In this document: one piece after another, positions 1 through 6,908 of the stretch | Position numbering within the stretch: the first letter of the stretch is position 1 | How the letters are laid out: each line of letters starts with the position of its first letter | Origin: Anaerolineae bacterium | GTDB lineage: Bacteria; Chloroflexota; Anaerolineae; Anaerolineales; UBA4823 | Direction: 5' to 3' | DNA length: 7,786 nucleotides | Assembly: GCA_030622805.1 (NCBI GenBank) | Contig: JAUXFR010000056.1 | Span: 1 to 7,786 of the forward strand | Notes under the pieces: generated by a model | Seen by the model: only the letters and a program-made list of their open reading frames with translations | Told to the model about the DNA's origin: nothing | Database searches by the model: none | Program-made: the position numbers and the translations under genes

Positions 1-17
1 AGTGAACACTGAAATCT

Positions 18-1085
18 CTATCCCTTATCCACTATTTCCCTTAAATTCTTTCCGAAACCTGGTCTTGCCAGCACCTCACCATCCCGAAACACCATCTGTC
101 CGCGTAACATCACCCTTTTCAACTTGCCGCGCACCCGCCACCCATCGAAGGGGGTCCAACCACAGCGCGTATAGGTATGATCGGCATTAATTTCCCAGGC
201 GGCATTCGGGTCTACTTCAATCCAGGTATCCTCCTGCACGGGCAAGTTAAAAATGACCTGCGGGTTGTGGTGCATGCGCCTGATAATGTCTTCCATTGTC
301 AAACGTCCTCCTCCGACAGCGGACAACAACAGGGGTAGTGCAGTTTCCAAGCCCGGGAAACCCGGCGACGGCTTTGGACCGTCCTTTTCTTCAAGTGTGT
401 GAGGAGCATGGTCTGTTGCAAAGCAGTCAATGACATCCAGATTCTCCCACAATGCATCTCGATCTGACGGCTGCGCCAGGGGGGGGCGTACTTCGCTGCG
501 TCCATCTCCCAGATTGGTGACATCATCCTGAGTGAGAAAGAGATGGTGCGGGGTCACTTCGCAGGTGACTTTGAGCCCCTTTTCTTTGGCGGCGCGGATC
601 AACAGGATTTCCTCCCGTAGAGAAACATGCGCCAGATGCACGGGACGATCGTACAGCGCAGCTATCAGGATAACCGCTGCCATTGTGCGACCCTCTGCAT
701 GCGTCACAATTGGTTGATGGCGCGGGAAATTACTGAAATGTTTCATCCACAGCAGCATATTGTCCAACCGAAGTGGACCGTAGGTATGATCCAGGTACAT
801 CTTCAATCCTGCAGATCTGTCTGCTATACAAAAAACCTGCTGCGAGTTCTCCGGTCCCGCACCCAGGAACTGTGCGTAATCGCAGCGCGCTTTGGTATTT
901 GCCACGCCCAAAACATGATCCAAACTGTCTTTATCCGTGACCGGCGGCTGCGTGTTTGGCATCGCTAACACAGCAGTAAAACCTCCTGCAAGTGCAGCCG
1001 CTGTTCCGCTGTCCCAATCTTCTTTATGGGTCGCTCCGGGTTCCCGCAGGTGAACATGTGGATCAATCAGTCCAGGCAATTTCAT
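18..1085 (-). CDS. pyrC: Dihydroorotase, CAD-type
   Basis: Catalyses reversible cyclisation of N-carbamoyl-aspartate to dihydroorotate, the third step of de novo pyrimidine synthesis, in the cytosol. The 355-residue protein is an amidohydrolase barrel with the whole metal site visible: HVH at 10-12 in GLIDPHVHLREPG, the lysine expected to be carboxylated (K95 in GLKMYL), H129 (THAEG), H153 (HLAHVS) and D225 (FATDHAPH). The match to the dihydroorotase domain of animal CAD, from memory, runs to the C-terminus (VTCEV-PHHLFL, WEN--VIDCFA-DHAPHTLEEK, GFPGLET-LPLLL). As in CAD the N-terminal half of the beta-sandwich is missing, so the ATG two codons before PGLIDPH is a natural start. No purine-rich site precedes it; the upstream bases are pyrimidine-rich and the ATG overlaps the stop of a short upstream ORF. 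The cysteine that I recall binding a third zinc in human CAD is alanine here (A152). Confidence 0.96.
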   Translation of the reverse strand: MKLPGLIDPHVHLREPGATHKEDWDSGTAAALAGGFTAVLAMPNTQPPVTDKDSLDHVLGVANTKARCDYAQFLGAGPENSQQVFCIADRSAGLKMYLDHTYGPLRLDNMLLWMKHFSNFPRHQPIVTHAEGRTMAAVILIAALYDRPVHLAHVSLREEILLIRAAKEKGLKVTCEVTPHHLFLTQDDVTNLGDGRSEVRPPLAQPSDRDALWENLDVIDCFATDHAPHTLEEKDGPKPSPGFPGLETALPLLLSAVGGGRLTMEDIIRRMHHNPQVIFNLPVQEDTWIEVDPNAAWEINADHTYTRCGWTPFDGWRVRGKLKRVMLRGQMVFRDGEVLARPGFGKNLREIVDKG

Positions 1086-1141
1086 GAGACGCAGGGGATA
1101 AAGGATAAGAGAAAGGGTTGAAAATTCACTTTCATCGTCAA
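1082..1141 (-). CDS. Candidate short coupling ORF upstream of pyrC
   Basis: A 19-codon reading frame starting at TTG (1141-1139), or 17 codons from an in-frame ATG (1135-1133). From the ATG it begins MKVNFQPFLLSF and ends CVS. A GGAGGA sequence at 1157-1152 lies 10 bases before the TTG and 16 before the ATG. Its TGA (1084-1082) overlaps the pyrC ATG (1085-1083) in the classic ATGA arrangement. Since pyrC has no ribosome site of its own, terminating ribosomes could reinitiate on pyrC. It sits downstream of the 1172-1197 terminator, so it is transcribed only on read-through. The peptide is not recognised and translation is inferred, not proven. The alternative is that GGAGGA is fortuitous. Confidence 0.45.
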   Translation of the reverse strand: MTMKVNFQPFLLSFIPCVS

Positions 1142-1171
1142 GATCGAATTATCCTCCAATACTTAATAGAT

Positions 1172-1197
1172 AAAAAAATAGAGCCACAGAGGCTCTA
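1172..1197 (-). terminator. Rho-independent terminator or attenuator before pyrC
   Basis: On the minus strand a perfect 7-bp stem (TAGAGCC, loop TCTGT, GGCTCTA) is followed directly by seven T residues (1178-1172). It lies 138 bases after the surE stop and 86 bases before the pyrC start. A promoter lies between surE and this hairpin, so it must also act on transcripts heading into pyrC, which suggests attenuation. The 5' arm begins exactly in the TAG stop codon of the leader ORF (1197-1195), so a ribosome at that stop would cover the arm. Confidence 0.85.
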
Positions 1198-1278
1198 AGT
1201 GAGGATGAATAAATAGCCCATCAGGGCAGTCGCCCTCGGGTGGTGTTCTTCTTTCAATTGTCTTTTAACCAGTTCCAT
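1195..1278 (-). CDS. Candidate 27-residue leader peptide of the pyrC transcript
   Basis: An ATG-to-TAG frame of 27 codons between the promoter and the terminator. The peptide begins MELVKRQLKEEHH and ends PRATALMGYLFILT: a basic/acidic first half and a hydrophobic C-terminal tail. The ATG lies within about two bases of the predicted transcription start (about 1280), so the ORF would be translated as a leaderless message; no Shine-Dalgarno is present. The stop codon is the first triplet of the terminator stem. Several GC-rich segments inside the ORF can pair in competing ways (AGGGC 1236-1232, GCCCT 1227-1223, GGGCT 1219-1215). This placement fits ribosome-dependent attenuation. I do not recognise the peptide, and it could be a chance ORF in an untranslated leader. 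Confidence 0.5.
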   Translation of the reverse strand: MELVKRQLKEEHHPRATALMGYLFILT

Positions 1279-1286
1279 TCCAGGAA

Positions 1287-1314
1287 ATTGTACAGTGATT
1301 CCAGATTCTGTCAA
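1287..1314 (-). promoter_or_regulatory. Sigma-70-type promoter for the pyrC leader
   Basis: Minus-strand TTGACA (1314-1309), a perfect -35 box, is separated by 16 bases from TACAAT (1292-1287), a one-mismatch -10 box. The predicted start is near 1280. It begins only 20 bases after the surE stop, so pyrC appears to have its own strong promoter rather than depending on surE transcription. This is the best promoter match I found in the window. Confidence 0.8.
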
Positions 1315-1334
1315 GATAAATTTCGTTTGCGCTG

Positions 1335-2099
1335 TTACCATTCCCATGAAATAAGTTCACCTAATTGTCTATACGAGGTCAAATCCAGATGCAGCGGAGT
1401 GATAGACACCATACCCTGAGCCAATGCGCCAAAGTCCGTACCCTGCTCCGGAACTCCCGTCGGTGCTTCACCACCGATCCAATAATAGGGCAGTCCGCGT
1501 GGGTCCTCTCGGCGAACCAACGAGTCACGATACACACGCAGACCCAACCTGGTGATACTGGTACCTTTGATCTGATCCTCTAGAAGGTATGGAACATTCA
1601 CATTTAACAGAATATCCTTTGATAATCCTCGTTTGATAACTTTTTCGGCAATTCGTCGAGCGATATTGGCTGCTGGCTCATAATCCAAAACTCCCAGGTG
1701 GTTTTCTGGTGAGTCAAGCGACACACTGATGCCCGGAATACCCCAGATCACAGCCTCCATTGCGGCGGTCACCGTCCCCGAATACGTAATATCGTGTCCC
1801 AGGTTCGCGTTCGGGTTAATTCCAGATACCACCAGGTCAACTTTATCGGGAAGCAAACCCAATAAAGCTAATGCTACGCAATCGGATGGCGCACCATCCG
1901 ACGCCATCGCCGCTGTGCCATCATCCAGCCTGACTTCTCTCACCCGCAGCGGTCTGTGCATTGTTTTTACATGCCCGGATGCCGACCAATTCCGGTCAGG
2001 AGCCAGGATGGAGACATCCCCTAACAGCCTCATCTGTTGGGCCAGCGCCAGTAAACCGGGCGCTAAAACCCCATCATCGTTCGTAACTAATATATGCAT
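1335..2099 (-). CDS. surE: 5'/3'-nucleotidase SurE
   Basis: SurE is a cytosolic metal-dependent phosphatase that removes phosphate from nucleoside 5'- and 3'-monophosphates; some members also act on short polyphosphate. The 254-residue length is normal for the family. The metal-site residues are all visible: D8 and D9 in ILVTNDDG, S39 in APDRNWSASGH, and N95 in VSGINPNANLG. The HDITYSGTVTAAMEA segment just after it and ITPLHLDLT near the C-terminus are also family-typical. One small oddity is asparagine at 97 where many members have glycine in the GIN-x-G motif. The start is the ATG at 2099-2097, which places NDDG at the usual distance; no good Shine-Dalgarno precedes it. It is divergent from the 2225 gene and ends 20 bases before the pyrC promoter. 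A nucleotidase next to a pyrimidine gene is suggestive, but a separate promoter lies between them. Confidence 0.96.
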   Translation of the reverse strand: MHILVTNDDGVLAPGLLALAQQMRLLGDVSILAPDRNWSASGHVKTMHRPLRVREVRLDDGTAAMASDGAPSDCVALALLGLLPDKVDLVVSGINPNANLGHDITYSGTVTAAMEAVIWGIPGISVSLDSPENHLGVLDYEPAANIARRIAEKVIKRGLSKDILLNVNVPYLLEDQIKGTSITRLGLRVYRDSLVRREDPRGLPYYWIGGEAPTGVPEQGTDFGALAQGMVSITPLHLDLTSYRQLGELISWEW

Positions 2100-2121
2100 A
2101 GTGTTCTAACCAACCAGATTC

Positions 2122-2172
2122 TTGTAGCTGTGAGCAGATATTAAGTATATATAAAACAGTTGGGATATTATA
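2122..2172. promoter_or_regulatory. Divergent promoter region between surE and the 2225 gene
   Basis: Candidate plus-strand boxes are TTGTAG (2122-2127) and TATATA (2146-2151) with an 18-base spacer, for the membrane protein gene. On the minus strand a perfect TATAAT (2172-2167) could serve surE with a start near 2160, but no good -35 box lies at the right distance upstream. The region is AT-rich, so chance matches are likely and the assignment is tentative. Confidence 0.4.
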
Positions 2173-2185
2173 TACCTGAAGTGGG

Positions 2186-2200
2186 TGGTAAAATTTACCA
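2186..2200. promoter_or_regulatory. 15-base palindrome, candidate operator
   Basis: TGGTAAA-A-TTTACCA is a perfect inverted repeat with 7-base arms around a single central base. It lies 24 bases before the start codon of the 2225 gene. For the surE TATAAT box it is centred near -33, over the missing -35 position. A dimeric repressor or activator bound here could affect both divergent genes. No regulator gene is present in the window to pair with it. Confidence 0.5.
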
Positions 2201-2224
2201 ACTATTAATTAAGGGAGAACAAAT

Positions 2225-3142
2225 ATGAATAAGAGTTTTCGAAAAATACTTGGAGTCGCACTGATTAGTGCGGCTGTCATTGGATTAATTTTCAGCCTGG
2301 TCGGGATCGTCGGAACATGGTATTTCAAACCCGCGCTGACGGATGTAGCTCTCAGAGGGACTGGTTTAGCTCAAGACAGTCTGGAAACGACTGCAAAAGG
2401 TTTGATCGTTACGCAGCAGGCGTTGAAGATCACCGTGGAAAGTATGTCATCCCTGCAATCTACTATTGATGGCGCCGCAAAGGCACTGGAGTCAACCCAA
2501 CCCCTCATGGAGAGTGTTGCTGGCGTGTTGGACAATGAACTCCCAGGAGCTGTATCCGGAATTCAAAATTCACTGATCGCTGCACAAGAAAGCGCAAAAG
2601 TGATAGATGGAGTACTCAGGTTGTTGTCTGGTTTGCCATTATTGGGGATGAACTACGATCCAGACGAGCCGCTGCACGAATCCCTGCAGCGTGTATCTGA
2701 TGATCTCGGAGCATTGCCTTCTTCACTAACGGATATGGAAACCAGTTTAACTGACAGCATAGAAAACATCACTGTGGTTCAGGAAGGACTATCATCTATG
2801 GCAGATTCAATCTCCGAGATCGGAACCAGTCTTGAATCGTATGACGGTGTCGTCCAGCAGTACCTGGAAATAATAGATGAACTTTTGAACGGATTTGAGT
2901 ACCTGCACAACAATCTCCCGACCATTTTCACGGTGCTGGCAATCGCTCTGTCGATCTTTTTCCTTTGGATGATCCTGGCGCAAATTGGATTGGTGACGCA
3001 GGGCGTCGAGCTCTGGCGCGGGGAGATGTACTATTATTTAGCCCCAGATGATACAGATTCGCGGGAGGAGACATCTATTGAAGAGACGGTATCCACCGGG
3101 GAACAAACTGGTGCGGATAATCTGGACTCCCAGGAGGGTTAA
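2225..3142 (+). CDS. Two-TM membrane protein with long helical extracytoplasmic domain, function unknown
   Basis: Not recognised as a known family. The 305-residue protein has a basic N-terminus (MNKSFRK), a first hydrophobic segment at about 8-30, roughly 200 mostly helical residues (35-230), a second hydrophobic segment at about 233-257, and an acidic low-complexity tail (275-305). The middle part is rich in Ser, Leu, Gln and Glu with alternating hydrophobic positions and many SL, SI and SM pairs, as in coiled coils of chemotaxis-receptor-like proteins. No signalling or catalytic motif was seen. The likely topology is both ends inside with a helical hairpin outside, linked by a GLPLLGMNYDPDEP turn near 136-149. 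The ATG has a good GGGAG site (2213-2217) seven bases upstream. It is a single gene between divergent surE and convergent acnA. A scaffold or envelope role is only a guess. Confidence 0.85.
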   Translation: MNKSFRKILGVALISAAVIGLIFSLVGIVGTWYFKPALTDVALRGTGLAQDSLETTAKGLIVTQQALKITVESMSSLQSTIDGAAKALESTQPLMESVAGVLDNELPGAVSGIQNSLIAAQESAKVIDGVLRLLSGLPLLGMNYDPDEPLHESLQRVSDDLGALPSSLTDMETSLTDSIENITVVQEGLSSMADSISEIGTSLESYDGVVQQYLEIIDELLNGFEYLHNNLPTIFTVLAIALSIFFLWMILAQIGLVTQGVELWRGEMYYYLAPDDTDSREETSIEETVSTGEQTGADNLDSQEG

Positions 3143-3165
3143 ACTACCCTATTTCATAATCAGTT

Positions 3166-3214
3166 AAAAAACAATCAGGCGGATTTCATATTTCATTTAC
3201 AAATCTGCCTGATT
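3166..3214 (-). terminator. Terminator of acnA, long hairpin between convergent genes
   Basis: Arms 3173-3186 and 3201-3214 form a 14-bp stem with one imperfect pair and a 14-base loop. Read on the minus strand it is followed by G and then six T residues (3171-3166), starting 24 bases after the acnA stop. On the plus strand the imperfect pair becomes a G-U wobble but there is no T tract, so termination of the 2225 gene here is possible but weaker. Confidence 0.8.
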
Positions 3215-3237
3215 ACTATTCACCTTGATTGTCCTGT

Positions 3238-5940
3238 TTATTCAGCCAACAGACTTCTCAATACCGTTTGCAGTATTCCCCCATTGCGATAATAGTTGAC
3301 TTCAATAGGGGTGTTCAGGCGAACAATCATCTTGAATTTAATAGCATCACCATCTGGTTTTTCAACGCGCACGGTCAGCTCACTCATGGGTTCAATGTCA
3401 TCATCGATACCCACGATATCGTAGACTTCTTCACCAGTCAAACCAAATGTTTCAAGATTCTCTCCAGGGATGAATTCCAATGGCAGCACACCCATTCCGA
3501 CCAGATTAGAACGGTGGATTCGTTCGAATGACTCAGCGACTACGGCTTTTACCCCAAGCAATAATGTTCCTTTAGCAGCCCAGTCTCGTGAGGATCCTGT
3601 ACCGTATTCTTTGCCGGCGATTACGATCAGTGGTACACCTTCGTCCTGATATTTTATCGCCGCCTCATAAATACTCATCTGCTCACCATCCGGGAAATGG
3701 CGTGTTACCCCCCCCTCACTTCCAGGAACTAGGCTATTCTTCAAACGAATGTTAGCAAACGTACCACGCGTCATCACACGATCATTTCCGCGCCTTGATC
3801 CATAGGTGTTGAAATCTCGCGGCTCGATCCCGTGCGACATCAGATATTCACCAGCCGGGCTTTTTGGAGAGAACGTGCCAGCAGGAGAGATGTGATCTGT
3901 TGTAATCGAGTCGCCCAATAGCGCCAGTACTCGCGCCCTATGGATATTTTCTGTATGCGGGACTTCAGGAGTCAGCTCAATAAAAAATGGCGGTTCCTGG
4001 ATATAGGTCGATTCTGGATCCCAGGGGTAAAGCTCGCTCTCCTGTGACTCAATCTGGTTCCAGGTTGGGTTGCCTTTAAATACGTTTGCGTACTTTTCTT
4101 CAAAAATTTCTGGCGTGATTGCGCCTGTGATCGCATCCTGAATTTCATATCTCGATGGCCAGATATCTCGCAGAAAGACGGGATTTCCGTCATGATCTTC
4201 CCCAATAGAGTCCTCTGCCAGGTTGATATCCACAGTACCAGCCAGTGCATATGCCACCACCAGGGGAGGAGAAGCCAGAAAGTTTGCCCTAACATAGGGA
4301 TGTATTCGCCCCTCAAAGTTACGATTACCGGATAAAACCGCTGCCGCGACCAGATCGGCGCTGGTGATCGCTTTCACAACCTCGGACGGTAAAGGGCCAG
4401 AGTTACCGATACAGGTCGTACATCCATAACCGACAATATTGAAGCCAAGCTCAGCCAGCGGAACCAACAAACCTGCACCTTCCAGATAATCCGTTACAAC
4501 CCGTGATCCGGGCGCCAGACTGGTTTTAACGTACGGTTTCACCTGCAAACCTCGTTCGACTGCCTTTTTTGCCACCAGCCCCGCTGCGACCATCACGCTG
4601 GGGTTTGACGTATTTGTACATGAAGTGATGGCAGCTATCACAACAGCTCCATGACTCATTTCCATAATTCCGCCGTTGGTTCCCATGACAGCACTGCTTG
4701 TTATCTCTTCCTCACCTAAACCAAAGCCGCGTTCTGTCACAGGAGCGGACAGGGTTTCCTTGAAAGAATCCTTCACCGCATAGAGTGGAATGCGATCCTG
4801 CGGGCGTTTCGGTCCAGCCACACTGGGCTGCACATCCTCTAAATTCAGATCCAGAATATCACTGAATTCGGGATCAGGTGAATCGCTATTACGGAAGAGA
4901 CCCTGCGATTTACAGTACTGTTCTATAAGTTCAACCTGTTCCGCGGAGCGACCCGTCAGGCGCAAATAACGCAGAGTTTCATCATCGACCGGGAAGAAAC
5001 CCATTGTGGCGCCGTACTCAGGAGCCATGTTCGCAATTGTTGCACGGTCAGGGAGAGACATTGATGAGAGTCCCGGACCAAAAAACTCTACAAATTTCTC
5101 GACAACACCCCACTCACGCAGCATCTGCGTTACCGTGAGGGTCAGGTCTGTCGCTGTAACACCCTCGCGTAATGAACCGTAAAGCCCAAATCCAATCACA
5201 TCGGGCGTTACCATATCTATCGGCTTCCCGAGCATGGCTGCCTCCGCTTCAATCCCACCTACACCCCAACCAACGATGCCCAGACCGTTGATCATCGTCG
5301 TGTGAGAGTCGGTCCCCACGAGTGTGTCCGGGAAAACAATCCGCTGACCAGCTTCTTCCTGAGTCATCACAACTGAAGCAAGGTATTCGAGATTCACCTG
5401 GTGAACGATGCCAGTCGCAGGCGGCACGACTCGGAAATCATCAAAAGCGGATTGACCCCAATGCAGGAACTCGTAGCGCTCACGATTGCGCTGGAACTCG
5501 AGCTCTGCATTTCTCCGAAGAGCGCCCGGGCTGGCAAAAAAATCTACCTGAACCGAGTGATCGATGACAAGGTCTACCGGAACAACCGGATTGATCTTTT
5601 CTGCATCTCCACCCAAACGTGCCATCGCTGAGCGCATTGCAGCCAGATCTACCACGGCTGGTACACCAGTGAAATCCTGCATAACAACTCGCTCAGGGCG
5701 AAACGGTAGCGAAGGTCGCTCGGCATTCACAGCTTCCCAGCCAGCTAAATTGATCACATCCATAGAGGTGATATTCCGCTCATCACACTGGCGCATCACG
5801 GATTCCAACAGCACCCTGATCGAATAAGGCAGCCGAGACAGCTCGGTCAACCCATTTTCCTCCAGTTTACCTAAACGATAATAGACGTATTCTCCATACG
5901 ATGTCGTCAATATATCTCTTGCTTGAAATATATCTGTCAT
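3238..5940 (-). CDS. acnA: Aconitate hydratase, AcnA/IRP1 type
   Basis: Interconverts citrate and isocitrate through cis-aconitate in the TCA cycle, using a [4Fe-4S] cluster in the cytosol. The 900-residue length is normal for the AcnA/IRP1 class. Cluster ligands are visible as C441 (AITSCTNTSNP) and C507 and C510 (GYGCTTCIGNSGPL). Other active-site segments are VGTDSHTTMINGLG (D211, H213), SGNRNFEGRIHPYVRANFLASPP, the swivel-domain GDSITTDHISPAG, and GTGSSRDWAAKG (S783, S784, R785). Domains 1-3 fill about residues 1-600, followed by a linker and the C-terminal swivel domain from about 660. The ATG is supported by AAAGGAG six bases upstream. It follows folP by 29 bases on the same strand, so co-transcription is likely, and the 3166-3214 hairpin ends the unit. 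Bacterial AcnA can also bind RNA when the cluster is lost; nothing here tests that. Confidence 0.98.
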   Translation of the reverse strand: MTDIFQARDILTTSYGEYVYYRLGKLEENGLTELSRLPYSIRVLLESVMRQCDERNITSMDVINLAGWEAVNAERPSLPFRPERVVMQDFTGVPAVVDLAAMRSAMARLGGDAEKINPVVPVDLVIDHSVQVDFFASPGALRRNAELEFQRNRERYEFLHWGQSAFDDFRVVPPATGIVHQVNLEYLASVVMTQEEAGQRIVFPDTLVGTDSHTTMINGLGIVGWGVGGIEAEAAMLGKPIDMVTPDVIGFGLYGSLREGVTATDLTLTVTQMLREWGVVEKFVEFFGPGLSSMSLPDRATIANMAPEYGATMGFFPVDDETLRYLRLTGRSAEQVELIEQYCKSQGLFRNSDSPDPEFSDILDLNLEDVQPSVAGPKRPQDRIPLYAVKDSFKETLSAPVTERGFGLGEEEITSSAVMGTNGGIMEMSHGAVVIAAITSCTNTSNPSVMVAAGLVAKKAVERGLQVKPYVKTSLAPGSRVVTDYLEGAGLLVPLAELGFNIVGYGCTTCIGNSGPLPSEVVKAITSADLVAAAVLSGNRNFEGRIHPYVRANFLASPPLVVAYALAGTVDINLAEDSIGEDHDGNPVFLRDIWPSRYEIQDAITGAITPEIFEEKYANVFKGNPTWNQIESQESELYPWDPESTYIQEPPFFIELTPEVPHTENIHRARVLALLGDSITTDHISPAGTFSPKSPAGEYLMSHGIEPRDFNTYGSRRGNDRVMTRGTFANIRLKNSLVPGSEGGVTRHFPDGEQMSIYEAAIKYQDEGVPLIVIAGKEYGTGSSRDWAAKGTLLLGVKAVVAESFERIHRSNLVGMGVLPLEFIPGENLETFGLTGEEVYDIVGIDDDIEPMSELTVRVEKPDGDAIKFKMIVRLNTPIEVNYYRNGGILQTVLRSLLAE

Positions 5941-5969
5941 CCATGTCTCCTTTAATATTCGTGCTCAGA

Positions 5970-6908
5970 TTAAGTTCTGCGCACTATGGCGTCAGTCATG
6001 CGTACGACCCGCATGAGGTACGGCACATCGTGTACACGCACAATATCCGCCCCCCTCACAATACCCACTGCTACCGCTGCCGCTGTTCCTTCAACACGCT
6101 GGTCAGGCGGCAGATCCAGTGTATAACCGATGAATGATTTCCTCGATGGACCCAACAGCACTGGGTATCCCAAAGATTTTACTTCCTCGAGGCGATTAAT
6201 GAGCTCCAGGTTCTGTTCCACAGTCTTACCGAATCCAATCCCAGGATCCAATATTATATGTGAGTCACTTATACCAGCCTGGTGGGCGATTTCAACACTT
6301 TCCAGCAGTTCCTGCTTCACATCCTCAATCAAATTATCATACGGGACGCCCACATACCGCCCACCAAGACGTTCCTTGATCTCAGCATGCGCCCAAGAAC
6401 TGCGGTTGTGCATCAACACAACCGGAACATTATTGCGAGCCACGACTTCCGCAAGCTCCGCATCGGCATGGAATCCCCACACATCGTTTACCATATGCGC
6501 TCCAGCTTTCAGCGCTGCTTCCGCAACTGGTGCTTTATATGTGTCTATTGAGACCAGCACGTCCAGGTTCTCAATTAGTGCCCTGATAGCTGGTAGCACT
6601 CGTGCCAGTTCATTCTCTAAATCAAGCGGTTCGGCTCCCGGTCTGGTGCTTTCACCACCAACATCAATAATATCCACCCCCGCAGAGACGAACTCCCTGG
6701 CTTTCGTCAATAATGCTGGTAAATCACCCTCCGAATTGAGGTCATGGCGTGATATCAGCCCGTCACCCGAGAAACTATCAGGAGTGACGTTCAGGATACC
6801 CATCACATACGTTCGCTCACCCCACTCAAAATCAATGTTATTTACTCTCAATTTTAAATTATGCATTAATCCGGGCGAACCCAACAGTACAAGTGTTTCG
6901 ATAAACAC
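5970..6908 (-). CDS. folP: Dihydropteroate synthase
   Basis: Condenses 6-hydroxymethyl-dihydropterin diphosphate with p-aminobenzoate to give dihydropteroate, the step blocked by sulfonamides. The family motifs appear in order (numbered from the GTG): MGILNVTPDSFSGDG 36-50, DVGGESTRPGAEP 82-94, SIDTYK 120-125, HMVNDVWG 138-145, LMHNR 165-169, DPGIGFGKT 221-229, GPSRKSFIG 253-261 and RVHDV 291-295. The barrel is complete. The start is uncertain: the frame opens at a GTG (6908-6906), but the first 14 residues are not conserved-looking and the ATG at 6866-6864 (MHNLKLRV) gives a typical N-terminus. Neither has a clear Shine-Dalgarno. It lies downstream of a folK fragment and a STAS-like gene, fitting a folate cluster, and upstream of acnA. 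Confidence 0.96.
   Translation of the reverse strand: MFIETLVLLGSPGLMHNLKLRVNNIDFEWGERTYVMGILNVTPDSFSGDGLISRHDLNSEGDLPALLTKAREFVSAGVDIIDVGGESTRPGAEPLDLENELARVLPAIRALIENLDVLVSIDTYKAPVAEAALKAGAHMVNDVWGFHADAELAEVVARNNVPVVLMHNRSSWAHAEIKERLGGRYVGVPYDNLIEDVKQELLESVEIAHQAGISDSHIILDPGIGFGKTVEQNLELINRLEEVKSLGYPVLLGPSRKSFIGYTLDLPPDQRVEGTAAAVAVGIVRGADIVRVHDVPYLMRVVRMTDAIVRRT

Noticed and set aside
2..190. Plus-strand ORF of 62 codons at the left edge
   Set aside because: It lies antisense within the pyrC coding region, has no ribosome site in view and no recognisable protein features.
1172..1334. PyrR-type attenuator before pyrC
   Set aside because: No convincing match to the PyrR-binding loop was found in the leader, so this known mechanism is not supported.
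1729..2109. Plus-strand ORF of 126 codons opposite surE
   Set aside because: Antisense to a clearly conserved surE gene with no motif or ribosome binding site.
2145..2156. TATATATAAAA tract as a special element
   Set aside because: Simple AT-rich sequence in a promoter region; it explains nothing beyond a possible -10 box.
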